This document shows, in pieces, positions 42,756 through 51,549 of a stretch of DNA of 64,000 nucleotides. Under the pieces are notes generated by a model. It made no database searches. It was not told the DNA's origin and was given only the letters and a program-made list of their open reading frames with translations. The translations under genes were made by a program, and so were the position numbers. Position 1 is the stretch's first letter. The number at the start of each line of letters is the position of its first letter. This DNA is from Flavobacterium marginilacus (lineage in GTDB: Bacteria > Bacteroidota > Bacteroidia > Flavobacteriales > Flavobacteriaceae): the NCBI RefSeq assembly GCF_026870155.1, contig NZ_CP113975.1, positions 2,356,001 through 2,420,000 on the forward strand. Reading direction: 5' to 3'.

Positions 42756-43589
42756 ATGTTTAAAAAAACGATCGAATCATTTAATGATTCCTGCAATGGA
42801 ATATTGGAAGCAGACGAAACAATGCAAAATAAAGCTGGCAATGGAATTGTATTGTGCAATAAAACATTAACAAGTTTAAAAGAAATAGTAGATAAAAAAG
42901 ATTTCAATACCGTTCCGGAAGAGATCGATTTTTTCAAAAACATTAAACCAGTTCCGATGAGTTTATTGATTTATTTTACAGAAGTGCGTTCTTGTGAATT
43001 GAGAATGCCCAAAGCAGGAAACTCCTATAAAGTCCAGTTCCTCCAAAAAGAACTGCGAAAAATCAATAAGTTCTTTTATAAAAATGCCGACTTTGTACAT
43101 TATATGGAACAGGGATGCAGCTATCTGGATCATCAATTCTTTACTAGAAACCATCGTGATAATTTTCCATTTACCCCCATGACTGATCATTATCAATTTC
43201 CGGAATTTTCAACCTCACAAGATATGCTTTGGGCAAAAATAAAAGCGATGTACCGATTCATTCACTACATCCGTGAAGCAATGCAAAAACTCAATGCTGG
43301 TAATGAAATGATGTTCGAAGAAAAGAAACACAAAGTATTGGTATGGACAGCTCCCAAAACTGCAATTACAGAGTTAATCTATGCTTTATACTCCAATGGC
43401 TCTCTTAATAATGGTGCAGCTGACATCAATACTATAACTGCATCTTTTGAAGATTTTTTTAATATCAAATTAGATAACATATACAAAACCTACACCGAAA
43501 TTAAAAGCAGAAAAAGTAGTAAAACTAAGTTTTTAGAAGAGTTAACGTTCAACCTCAAACAAAAAATCAATAAAGAAGAGGAAGTCTAA
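42756..43589 (+). CDS. RteC domain protein
   Basis: 277 aa. RteC family by KPVPMSLLIYFTEVRSCELRMPKAG, LQKELRKINKFFYKNADFVHYMEQG, DHQFFTRNH and KVLVWTAPKTAITELIYALYSNGSLNNGAADINTITASFEDFFNIKLDNIYKTYTEIKSRK, which is the conserved C-terminal half. In CTnDOT RteC activates excision genes. In Flavobacteria such genes are commonly solitary, as here, with no integrase or conjugation genes in the window. The 67-aa ORF that follows is a frequent companion. It has its own terminator. Confidence 0.9.
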   Translation: MFKKTIESFNDSCNGILEADETMQNKAGNGIVLCNKTLTSLKEIVDKKDFNTVPEEIDFFKNIKPVPMSLLIYFTEVRSCELRMPKAGNSYKVQFLQKELRKINKFFYKNADFVHYMEQGCSYLDHQFFTRNHRDNFPFTPMTDHYQFPEFSTSQDMLWAKIKAMYRFIHYIREAMQKLNAGNEMMFEEKKHKVLVWTAPKTAITELIYALYSNGSLNNGAADINTITASFEDFFNIKLDNIYKTYTEIKSRKSSKTKFLEELTFNLKQKINKEEEV

Positions 43590-43622
43590 AAACTCGTAAC
43601 CTTTTCGTAACTACGAAAATCA

Positions 43623-43666
43623 AAATGCAGTAAAGTGATACATTCAAAATCACATGTACTGCATTT
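43623..43666 (+). terminator. rteC terminator
   Basis: AAATGCAGTA (43623-43632) pairs with TACTGCATTT (43657-43666), followed by a T-run to 43670. The loop also holds a GTGA/TCAC mini-stem. Confidence 0.82.
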
Positions 43667-43723
43667 TTTTATGGATTTAAATGCCTGTCCGATAACACTA
43701 AACTCTTCTTTGTAAATAAAATT

Positions 43724-43867
43724 CCCCTCCTCTGGAGGGGTGTCCAACGGGCGGGGTGGTCATTTATTTAAAAAAAACGTTCCTCAACTTATAATTCATC
43801 CCACAGTTCTTCCCCCCTCTGTCATTGCGAAGAATGAAGCAGCCCGGAGAGGGGCTGGGGGGTGAGG
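43724..43867. repeat. Cluster of small palindromic repeats, one nested in another
   Basis: The first palindrome is at 43724-43759. At 43812-43867 a second copy of the CCCCTCT...GGAGAGGGG repeat is interrupted by GTCATTGCGAAGAATGAAGC, a fragment of the GIY-YIG-linked palindrome family. This suggests that one repeat inserted into the loop of another. Confidence 0.65.
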
Positions 43868-43994
43868 AAAATGTTAAATTTCATCGTAACTACGAAACGC
43901 ATAGGGAAAGAAAATGAAATAAAGCATTCAATTTTGTCAAAGAAAAAAAGACAGAACTTCTTTTTTTATGAAAAGAACTAACTATGCGTAATCA

Positions 43995-44198
43995 ATGAAA
44001 ATAGATCAGAAAAGAGTATGTATTTATCCAAAGGACATTCAGATAATTACTGGTAAAAGTTATAAATATTCAAGGTTGCTTCTTATTGAAATCAAAAAGA
44101 AGTTGAATAAAAATGAACATCAGTTTATAAGCATCGAAGAATTCTGTTTATACACAGGACTAAAATTAGAACAGGTACAGCCGCTCATTATTGGATAA
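43995..44198 (+). CDS. Conserved small protein often found next to rteC
   Basis: 67 aa, starting MKIDQKRVCIYPKDIQIITG and containing YSRLLLIEIKKKLNK then FISIEEFCLYTGL. The pattern (a helix-turn-helix-like pair of helices, no Cys, no signal) matches small unnamed Flavobacteria proteins that accompany RteC genes. It may be a DNA-binding partner, which is inference. It lies 405 bp after rteC and just before the tandem array. Confidence 0.65.
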   Translation: MKIDQKRVCIYPKDIQIITGKSYKYSRLLLIEIKKKLNKNEHQFISIEEFCLYTGLKLEQVQPLIIG

Positions 44199-44239
44199 CA
44201 GTAGAGCCTCTTTCCACTGTAAAGCCCTTCCCATCAAAA

Positions 44240-45753
44240 AAAACACATGGTATTTAAAGAAATCTGTGAGAATCTGTGCAGTCAGTGGCAAAAAACACAT
44301 GGTATTTAAAGAAATCTGTGGGAATCTGTGCAGTCAGTGGCAAAAAACACATGGTATTTAAAGAAATCTGAGGGAATCTGTGCAGTCAGTGGCGAAAAAA
44401 CAGACATGGTATTTAAAGAAATCTGTGGGAATCTGTGCAGTCAGTGGCAAAAAAAACACATGGTATTTAAAGAAATCTGCGAGAATCTGTGCAGTCAGTG
44501 GCAAAAAAACACATAGTATTTAAAGAAATCTGTGGGAATCTGTGCAATCAGTGGCAAAAAAAAACACATGGTATTTAAAGAAATCTGTAGGAATCTGTGC
44601 AGTCAGTGGCGAAAAAAAACACATGGTATTTAAAGAAATCTGTAAGAATCTGTGCAGTCAGTGGCAAAAAAAACAGATGGTATTTAAAGAAATCTGTGGG
44701 AATCTGTGCAGTCAGTGGCGAAAAAAAACACATGGTATTTAAAGAAATCTGTGGGAATCTGTGTAATCAGTGGCAAAAAAACAGATGGTATTTAAAGAAA
44801 TCTGTGGGAATCTGTGCAGTCAGTGGCGAAAAAAAACACATGGTATTTAAAGAAATCTGAGGGAATCTGTGCAGTCAGTGGCTAAAAAACACACATGGCA
44901 TTTAAAGAAATCTGTGGGAATCTGTGCAATCAGTGGCAAAAAAACACATGGTATTTAAAGAAATCTGTGGGAATCTGTGCAGTCAGTGGCGAAAAAAAAC
45001 ACATGGTATTTAAAGAAATCTGTGGGAATCTGTGTAATCAGTGGCAAAAAAACAGATGGTATTTAAAGAAATCTGTGGGAATCTGTGCAGTCAGTGGCAA
45101 AAAACACATGGTATTTAAAGAAATCTGAGGGAATCTGTGCAGTCAGTGGCTAAAAAACACACATGGCATTTAAAGAAATCTGTGGGAATCTGTGCAGTCA
45201 GTGGCAAAAAAACACATGGTATTTAAAGAAATCTGTGGGAATCTGTGTAATCAGTGGCAAAAAAACACATAGTATTTAAAGAAATCTGTGGGAATCTGTG
45301 TAATCAGTGGCAAAAAAAACACATGGTATTTAAAGAAATCTGTAGGAATCTGTGTAATCAGTGGCAAAAAAAAACACATGGTATTTAAAGAAATCTGTGG
45401 GAATCTGTGTAATCAGTGGCAAAAAAACACATAGTATTTAAAGAAATCTGTGGGAATCTGTGTAATCAGTGGCAAAAAAAACACATGGTATTTAAAGAAA
45501 TCTGCGAGAATCTGTGCAGTCAGTGGCAAAAAAACACATAGTATTTAAAGAAATCTGTGGGAATCTGTGCAATCAGTGGCAAAAAAAAACACATGGTATT
45601 TAAAGGAATCTGTGAGAATCTGTGCAATCAGTGGCAAAAAAAAACACATGGTATTTAAAGGAATCTGTGAGAATCTGTGCAATCAGTGGCGAAAAAAAAC
45701 ACATGGTATTTAAAGAAATCTGTGGGAATTTGTGTAATCAGTGGCAAAAAAAA
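44240..45753 (+). repeat. Tandem array, about 28 copies of a 54-bp unit
   Basis: Each unit reads roughly ATTTAAAGAAATCTGTGGGA, then ATCTGTGCAGTCAGTGGC, then an A-run and CACATGGT. I count 28 copies of the TTTAAAG core. The units vary at set positions (GTGCAGTC, GTGCAATC or GTGTAATC; GTGGG, GAGGG or GCGAG) and in A-run length. Blocks of variants recur, for example the GCGAG then CATAGT pair near 44480 and again near 45503, which shows multi-unit duplication. The short frames across it are not genes. The AATCTGTG...GTGGCAAA core also occurs in the repeats at 47622 and 63285. Confidence 0.95.
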
Positions 45754-45766
45754 GTATTGAATGAAA

Positions 45767-45792
45767 AAGCCCAGACCGTTAGGTATGGGCTT
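45767..45792 (-). terminator. Terminator of the four-gene minus-strand cassette
   Basis: On the minus strand AAGCCCA and TGGGCTT form a stem around a 12-base loop, followed by TTT. It is 20 bp after the stop of the 58-aa gene and separates the cassette from the tandem array. Confidence 0.75.
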
Positions 45793-45811
45793 ATAAAATT
45801 CAAAATTCTTT

Positions 45812-45988
45812 TCATTTCCTTTTCCTTCGTATGAGCTTTTTCAGCAGTATCGAAATGCTAAAACTGACAACCGCTCCTATAATAGCAAGAACAATAGTCT
45901 TCAAAACATCTTCCGACTGCAGATTGGGCACCATACTCAGAAAAGTACCACTGATAGTTCCCATCAATGGACTGTTACTGGCTTGCAT
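45812..45988 (-). CDS. 58-aa single-helix membrane protein
   Basis: ATG at 45988, TGA at 45812-45814. The peptide starts MQASNSPLMGTISGTFLSM, has one helix VLKTIVLAIIGAVVSFSISILL at about 29-50 and a very basic tail (KKLIRRKRK). The ATG overlaps the TGA of the upstream 71-aa gene as ATGA, which strongly supports both genes. A hydrophobic helix plus basic tail recalls holin-like or superinfection proteins, but no family is recognised. Confidence 0.65.
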   Translation of the reverse strand: MQASNSPLMGTISGTFLSMVPNLQSEDVLKTIVLAIIGAVVSFSISILLKKLIRRKRK

Positions 45989-46203
45989 CAGGATTCGAAA
46001 TTAGGGTGAGTAGTCAATTGGCTGACGGCAGATAATACAGTGCCGGCAGCTGTCAGATAGCCGGCAATTGAAATCAGCGCAGGTGGCAGTGCTATTGGAG
46101 CAGTAATAACACTGACACCAGCAGTTGCGAGAACAAGCCCGATAGTGCGAAGAACTTTAAAGAATTTTGGAGTAGGAGCAGTAGCTCTTTTTAGAATACT
46201 CAT
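45988..46203 (-). CDS. 71-aa glycine/alanine-rich membrane protein
   Basis: It begins MSILKRATAPTPKFFKVLRT and then has one or two hydrophobic stretches (IGLVLATAGVSVITAPIALPPALISIAGYLTAAGTVLSAV) rich in small residues, as in holins and other small pore-forming or channel-like proteins. It is third in the cassette, 11 bp after the DUF5675 gene and overlapping the 58-aa gene by 4 bp. No family is recognised; the phage-lysis resemblance is only compositional. Confidence 0.65.
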   Translation of the reverse strand: MSILKRATAPTPKFFKVLRTIGLVLATAGVSVITAPIALPPALISIAGYLTAAGTVLSAVSQLTTHPNFES

Positions 46204-46214
46204 AATAGGTATTT

Positions 46215-46610
46215 TTAAGATTGAACAAGTAATAAAACACTCTCTTTTTCGTCAAGTTTTGGATAGACCAATTTCTTAAGCTTTAGAAAAGCTGGTCTGG
46301 ATTGGAGTCCAATTCCTGAACCCGAAAGTTGGGTAACTGGAGCAATACAGCCCTTCAGTTCTTTTAAGGCATTATTAGCGGGATGAAATAAAATTAAATT
46401 TCTATTGTTAACATCCATAATTTCTAAATGCCATCTGAATTTTCTGCTGTATCGCTTACATACAAAATATTCACCTTCTGGAATGCAGGAAACCTGGCTT
46501 GCATTGTCTTTCCACGGCAATTCAATCGTATAACAGATTATTTTGCCATTGCAGACAAGTTTCCCATTTGTGCCTCCTGGAAAATACGTTCTGGTCAATA
46601 GTAAAACCAT
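46215..46610 (-). CDS. DUF5675 family protein
   Basis: 131 aa. The DUF5675 pattern is evident: TYFPGGTNGKLVCNGKIICYTIELPW, then CIPEGEYFVCKRYSRKF, then NRNLILFHPANNALKELKGCIAPV. The conserved His, Asn and Cys (HPAN, GCIAP) resemble the active-site region of L,D-transpeptidase-like folds, so a cell-wall role is possible but unproved. Such genes occur with phage-like or secretion-related small genes. It lies 1 bp after the 251-aa gene. Confidence 0.85.
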   Translation of the reverse strand: MVLLLTRTYFPGGTNGKLVCNGKIICYTIELPWKDNASQVSCIPEGEYFVCKRYSRKFRWHLEIMDVNNRNLILFHPANNALKELKGCIAPVTQLSGSGIGLQSRPAFLKLKKLVYPKLDEKESVLLLVQS

Positions 46611-46611
46611 C

Positions 46612-47367
46612 TTATATACCGTTTACTGCCGCCAGAGCCAATGGGTTGTAAGTTCCATTTTTAAGGGAATACATTTTGCCGTTGACTTCTTGGTAAAACT
46701 CCATTCCTAAGGCTAAAAAAAGTGGTTTTCCGCTATTAGGGGTTACCATATTAATATGAGAAATAGCTGATGTAGGCTGTGTATCCCATGGCAGTGGCAG
46801 TGTCTCCGAATGCGATTCAATAAATGTTTCTGCTTCAAAATCTATTTCCGTTCCTGCCGATATGATTTTAAAATGAGTGGTACCAGCTGGAGCAGCTATC
46901 ATGTTGGCAGGTACAAAAGAAGCGAAATCAACAGTGATTGCACCACTGACACGCTCAATTGCTGCGGTATACGGGGCAAACAGACTGGTGCCTAATGTTC
47001 CATTGATATTAAATTCGAAGCCAATTAACAATTCCGCTTCTCCGTCGATAATATTCCGCATCCCGCGTTCACTGGTGCTGTCAGCCTGAATTACTTTGAT
47101 CATAGACTGCGTCAGTCGGCTGACCATTCTGCTGTCAGCAGTATTTAAAAGTAAGGATCGTATGGAAGTCCTCAAAACTTTGCCAGCCTTTCCCGCTCTT
47201 CCAAATTCAGCACCATTCTCACGGGTGCGCTGAAAAGCAGGATCATTTGCAATTCGTTTTGCATCGATTCCTCCTTTTTCACGAGCCATGTGTCCGTCTT
47301 TAGTTTTGTAAAAAGTAATATCCCCGATAGTTCCTTTTAATTTAATAATGCCTTTTTGCTGAGCCAT
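46612..47367 (-). CDS. Conserved Bacteroidota protein of unknown function (251 aa)
   Basis: It begins MAQQKGIIKLKGTIGDITFY, then KTKDGHMAREKGGIDAKRI and FQRTRENGAEFGRAGKAGKVLR. This N-terminus is strongly conserved in unnamed Bacteroidota proteins that I recall next to DUF5675 genes. The remainder is beta-rich (SLFAPYTAAIERVSGAITVDF, HFKIISAGTEIDFEAET) without a signal peptide. It could be structural. It leads the four-gene cassette; upstream are only repeats, so the promoter must lie within 47368-47600. Confidence 0.7.
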   Translation of the reverse strand: MAQQKGIIKLKGTIGDITFYKTKDGHMAREKGGIDAKRIANDPAFQRTRENGAEFGRAGKAGKVLRTSIRSLLLNTADSRMVSRLTQSMIKVIQADSTSERGMRNIIDGEAELLIGFEFNINGTLGTSLFAPYTAAIERVSGAITVDFASFVPANMIAAPAGTTHFKIISAGTEIDFEAETFIESHSETLPLPWDTQPTSAISHINMVTPNSGKPLFLALGMEFYQEVNGKMYSLKNGTYNPLALAAVNGI

Positions 47368-47600
47368 AATTTCTGTTAGTATAATGTTGATGTTTAAAAT
47401 GTTCGGTACATTTTTTCAAACCTTACAAATCAGTTTCGATGCATCTAGAAGCGGATTTATAATGCAAAGGTGTTACTATCGTATTTAGTATCAAAGGCAT
47501 AGGGTTCAGGAACAGCCAATAAGTGCTGTAAAGATCATTATAGCTTTTTTTGCCTATAGAAAAACCTCGTTAATTGTCCTGAATGATTATAAGAATTTAA
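47368..47600. other. Short intergenic region upstream of the cassette
   Basis: No gene. It should carry the promoter for the 251-aa gene, but no clear consensus was found. It ends at the TAA target duplication of the third MITE. Confidence 0.35.
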
Positions 47601-47621
47601 GAGCCTGTTTAAATTTCATTC

Positions 47622-47823
47622 GTCTCAAATAGAGTTTAAAACGATGCACTTTCAGTGCATCCCGCTTTAGTTTTTAAAAAAGTTTTTGCCACAGATTACA
47701 GATAAAAAATGATTTTAAATCTGTGAATCTGTAGCAGAATTTCATCAATTTTCGCAGTCCAGCGTTGCAGACTTTCAGTCTGCCTAACCAATTCTATGGA
47801 CTTTCAGTCCATAGTAGTTTAGT
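47622..47823 (+). repeat. About 200-bp triple-hairpin repeat, inside MITE copy 3
   Basis: It contains three hairpins with the same CTTTCAGT turn: ATGCACTTTCAGTGCAT, GCAGACTTTCAGTCTGC and ATGGACTTTCAGTCCAT. A further stretch is related to the tandem-array core (CTGTGAATCTGTAGC). An inverted copy lies at 63285-63486. Confidence 0.85.
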
Positions 47824-47959
47824 CTTGAGATTTATTATTAGATGATTTTTGAGTGAAACTAGGCGGATTTTTATAAAATAGCAGCGCTATTGTATAAAAA
47901 ATTAACGAAGTTGTAGCCAAAAATCGTCATGAGAGAGCCAATAAATAAAACTTAAACAG

Positions 47960-48143
47960 CACGGCATTCACATTTAAAAAAAGATAAACATGAATTTCAC
48001 CAATTAACACTAATTCTTATCAAAAGTGAAATCAAATTTTACAGCTTTTTACAGTTTCGAATATTTTGTGTAATTAAATAGCGATTTTAATTCGTGCAAA
48101 TTAGTGTAATTCGTGTCAGAAACTTTTAAAAGCGAATGCCGTG
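47960..48143 (+). mobile_element. 184-bp MITE (CACGGCATTC ends), copy A
   Basis: Termini CACGGCATTC / GAATGCCGTG. Flanks CTTAAACAG and CATAAACAG match in 8 of 9 bases, consistent with a 9-bp target duplication inside the older 160-bp MITE. Confidence 0.85.
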
Positions 48144-48369
48144 CATAAACAGGCTCTAATATGTGGCTATTTTATTTTTCTCAATTCAATCTGATAAAAA
48201 GAAAAAATAACCTGTATAGTTATTTTAGGAAAGGACAAAATAATTTTAGGACGAACATACTCCTGGGTAAAGCCCACCCAAAGGCATGGATAGTGCATTA
48301 AGAATGCATAAAGAAAGAAAAAGTAGTTTAGCAATAAATTTTGGTAAACAGTATTATTGAGTAGTAGAC

Positions 48370-48696
48370 CACGGCATTCGCATTTAAAAAAAGATAAACA
48401 TGAATTTCACCAATTAACACTAATTCTTATCAAAAGTGAAATCAAATTTTACAGCTTTTTACAGTTTCGAATATTTTGTGTAATTAAATAGCAATCTTAA
48501 TTCGTGCAGATTAGTGTAATTCGTGTCAGAAATTTTTAAAAGCGAATGCCGTACAATTAACACTAATTCTTATCAAAATTGAAATCAAATTTTACAGCTT
48601 TTTACAGTTTCGAATATTTTGTGTAATTAAACAGCAATCTTAGTTCGTGCAGATTAGTGTAATTCGTGTAAGAAACTTTTAAAAGCGAATGCCGTG
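48370..48696 (+). mobile_element. CACGGCATTC MITE, copy B with a partial duplicate C
   Basis: B runs from 48370 to about 48552. A partial copy beginning inside the element (ACAATTAACACTAATTC) follows and ends GAATGCCGTG at 48696. The whole is flanked by an exact 9-bp duplication GTAGTAGAC (48361-48369 and 48697-48705), so one insertion later gained an internal tandem duplication. Confidence 0.85.
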
Positions 48697-48861
48697 GTAG
48701 TAGACGGCTTTTATAACTCAGGAGTTTCTTAGCAGGCTGATTCGATCTGTTTGGTATTAGTTAACGACAGTCATATAAAACGATATGAGCAGAAAGATAA
48801 ATCCTGTTTTATAGTATTTTAAATGGGATTCTTTGTTTTATTTTGTGATGTTTTGTGAAAC

Positions 48862-50274
48862 CTATTTCCCGATACAGAAATTAGCAAAAATATTCCCCAG
48901 TAATTCATCATTAGTAACCTGACCCGTAATCATCCCAAATTGGTACAGCGCTTCTTTAATGTCAAGGGCCATAAGGTCACTGGAAAGATTACTTTCCAGC
49001 CCGAATTTCACTTTCTGAATTTCGTCAAGGGCTTTTAGCAGCGAATCATAATGGCGTGTATTAGTGACAATTGTTTCGTTATTGCGAAGTGCTCCGGTGT
49101 TAACAAAAGAAAGCAGTTCATTCTTTAAGTCATCAACGCCAATTCGTTCTTTAGCAGAAATGTAAATGGTTTTCGGCTGCTGGTTATTGGTTGCTAGTTT
49201 TGCTTCGATTACTTCTGTCATTTCTTTAGAAAGTAAGTCTTTTTTATTAATGATAACCAAAATAGGCTTTTGCGGATACAGATTTTGTGTTTTGTTGATT
49301 TCAATAAGTAAGTTATCCAGTTTTTCATTAACTGACAGCTGACGGCCATCAGCTAAATACAAAACAACCTGCGCCTGATCAATTTTCTCAAAAGTTTTTT
49401 TGATTCCGATGCTTTCCACCACATCGGCGGTTTCACGTATTCCGGCGGTATCTATAAATCGAAAGCCGATGCCGCCAATCACCAATTCGTCCTCGATAGT
49501 ATCGCGTGTAGTCCCTGCAATTTCCGAAACAATAGCGCGTTCTTCATTTAATAAAGCATTCAGCAGTGTAGATTTCCCCACATTGGGTTCGCCTACAATA
49601 GCAACAGGAATGCCGTTTTTGATAACGTTACCAACGGCAAACGAATCAATCAAACGCTTAAGTACAAATTCTATTCGGTTCAATAATTCATGAAATTGCG
49701 CTCTGTCGGCAAATTCAACATCTTCTTCGGCAAAGTCCAATTCCAGTTCGATTAAAGAAGCAAAATTTAATAATTCTTCGCGCAGTTTAGCAATTTCATT
49801 AGAAAAACCACCGCGCATTTGCTGCATCGCAATCTGATGTGAAGCTTCATTATCTGACGAAATTAAATCCGCTACAGCTTCAGCTTGAGATAAATCTAAT
49901 TTCCCATTCAAAAATGCTCTTAATGTAAATTCACCCGCATCGGCCATTCGGCAGCCTTTTCGAAGCAGCAGCTGAATAATTTGCTGCTGAATATAAGTTG
50001 AACCATGACACGAAATTTCAATGGTATTTTCGCCCGTATAAGAGTTAGGTCCTTTGAATACAGACACTAAAACTTCGTCCAGTGTTTTTTGTCCGTCAAT
50101 AATATGTCCCAAATGAAGTGTGTGGGATTTTTGCTGTGTCAGATCTTTGTTTTTTATGGATCTAAAAACCGAATGGCCTATAGCTATGGCATTTTCGCCC
50201 GAAATACGGATTATGGCAATGGCACCAGCTCCTGAAGGAGTGGCTAAGGCAACTATAGAATCGTTTTGGATCAT
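48862..50274 (-). CDS. mnmE: tRNA uridine-5-carboxymethylaminomethyl modification GTPase MnmE
   Basis: About 470 aa from MIQNDSIVALATPSGAGAIA (50274), the usual start. The N-terminal folate-binding domain (IRISGENAI, GPNSYTGENTIEISCHGS) is followed by helices and an inserted G domain: G1 GEPNVGKSTLLNALL, G2 GTTRDTIED, G3 DTAGIRETAD, G4 INKKD. The C-terminus is the invariant CIGK, with the catalytic Cys. With MnmG it modifies U34 of tRNAs. It is complete. A CAAAAGTA at 50290-50297 (minus-strand TACTTTTG) is a possible -7 element. Confidence 0.97.
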   Translation of the reverse strand: MIQNDSIVALATPSGAGAIAIIRISGENAIAIGHSVFRSIKNKDLTQQKSHTLHLGHIIDGQKTLDEVLVSVFKGPNSYTGENTIEISCHGSTYIQQQIIQLLLRKGCRMADAGEFTLRAFLNGKLDLSQAEAVADLISSDNEASHQIAMQQMRGGFSNEIAKLREELLNFASLIELELDFAEEDVEFADRAQFHELLNRIEFVLKRLIDSFAVGNVIKNGIPVAIVGEPNVGKSTLLNALLNEERAIVSEIAGTTRDTIEDELVIGGIGFRFIDTAGIRETADVVESIGIKKTFEKIDQAQVVLYLADGRQLSVNEKLDNLLIEINKTQNLYPQKPILVIINKKDLLSKEMTEVIEAKLATNNQQPKTIYISAKERIGVDDLKNELLSFVNTGALRNNETIVTNTRHYDSLLKALDEIQKVKFGLESNLSSDLMALDIKEALYQFGMITGQVTNDELLGNIFANFCIGK

Positions 50275-50490
50275 AACAAAAAATTTATGCAAAAGTAAAC
50301 AAATTAGTGATTAGCCGGAGGCATTGAAAATTTAAAAGTCAAACAACAAATGACAAACCCTAAACCACAAACAACAAACATATCCCAGCCTTTAAATTAT
50401 GTAAATCAAATTGATAATTATCATACTTTATCTGTATGAAATTTTGTAAATTTATAAGAGTTATTGGTAATCAGTAAATTATCTGTAAAA

Positions 50491-51318
50491 ATGAAAAAAA
50501 TATTGTTCCCAACAGATTTTTCAGAAGCTTCAAAAAATGCTTTTATATATGCGCTAAAGCTCGCCGATGCTATAGATGCCGAGATTATTACGCTTCATGT
50601 TTACGAATTGAATTCACCGGCTTATCTGGACGTTTCTGTCTATCTGCATGAAATCTATCAGTATGAGGAATTGAGCGATTTCGAAAATTACAAAGACGAA
50701 GTGCCTGTACTGCGGAACATTGCCCAAACCCATGATTTGGAACACATCAAAATAAGCAATGTCCTTATTCAGGGCTATCTGGTGGACGAAGTCGCGAAGA
50801 TTTCCAAAGAAGAGCAAATAGACTTTATCGTTATGGGAACTAAGGGAGTTACCCACTTGCGTGAAGTCTTTTTGGGTACAGTGGCCACCCGGATAATGAA
50901 CGAATGCAGTACAGCCGTTTTGGTCATTCCTGAGAAATGCACTTATACCCCGATAACCAAAATTTTATTCAATACAAGGTATCTTCTGGACGATATTGAG
51001 CCTCTGAAAAAAGTAGCGGCGCTGGCCAATGTATTTCAGGCACACATCGACTGTCTCAGCATTAAAACGCCGCATACCGTTCAGGACAATGATTTTGAGG
51101 CCGATTTCAAGAATATTTTCAGAGATGCAGACATTAGTTTTCATTCTGTTATAGAGAATGATATCGAAGGAGCAATTTTCAAGTATATCGATCAAAATGC
51201 TATAAATATGGCAGCAATCCATGTACGGCATAGAGGATTTTTTGAAAAGCTTTTTCAGGTAAGCCTGTCTGGAAAGCTGGCCTTTCATATCAATATTCCG
51301 TTCTTATCCATTCATTAA
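50491..51318 (+). CDS. Universal stress protein, tandem UspA domains
   Basis: 275 aa from MKKILFPTDFSEASKNAF (50491), chosen because the preceding nine codons are unlike the family. Two Usp domains: the first ends with the ATP-binding pattern VMGTKGVTHLREVFLGTVATRIMNECSTAVLVIP (G-2x-G-9x-G-S/T type), and the second is degenerate, from about residue 150. It is probably a cytoplasmic stress or nucleotide-sensing protein. A paralogue follows 231 bp downstream. Confidence 0.9.
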   Translation: MKKILFPTDFSEASKNAFIYALKLADAIDAEIITLHVYELNSPAYLDVSVYLHEIYQYEELSDFENYKDEVPVLRNIAQTHDLEHIKISNVLIQGYLVDEVAKISKEEQIDFIVMGTKGVTHLREVFLGTVATRIMNECSTAVLVIPEKCTYTPITKILFNTRYLLDDIEPLKKVAALANVFQAHIDCLSIKTPHTVQDNDFEADFKNIFRDADISFHSVIENDIEGAIFKYIDQNAINMAAIHVRHRGFFEKLFQVSLSGKLAFHINIPFLSIH

Positions 51319-51549
51319 AAGTACTGAATCATGATTATTTGGGCGTGACCCAGCTGAGCAAAGGGGCTAAAGTATAGCAGCGTTTATTCGCCCCTTTCCT
51401 CAGCAGCGTCGGGCTTTCCGCGTTGCTTTGGCAGCCAGCTTCTATCACTCACGCAGCGCCTGAAAACGACAATTTTAGCATAATAACAGCCAGTCATAGA
51501 TATAACAGAATTGTTCCTAAAAAAAAAGTAAACTATAATTCATAAACAA

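Larger units (their letters stand above)
47601..48156 (+). mobile_element. 160-bp MITE, copy 3, split by two later insertions
   Basis: The same element as at 5581 and 7020, with GAGCCTGTTTAA at 47601, GGCTC ending at 48156 and TAA on both flanks (47598-47600, 48157-48159). It is interrupted after about 20 bp by a triple-hairpin repeat (47622-47823), and again near its right end by a 184-bp element with 9-bp duplication (47960-48143). The order of insertion can therefore be read directly. Confidence 0.88.

Noticed and set aside
42756..43589. Evidence for a complete conjugative transposon around rteC
   Set aside because: No integrase, excisionase, mobilisation or tra genes are visible.
44240..45753. 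Possible CRISPR array
   Set aside because: The whole 54-bp unit is repeated; there are no unique spacers and no cas genes.
44328..45834. Several 60-90 aa open frames with repeated KEICGNLCSQW-like sequence
   Set aside because: They are translations of the tandem array, present in more than one frame, with no start signals.
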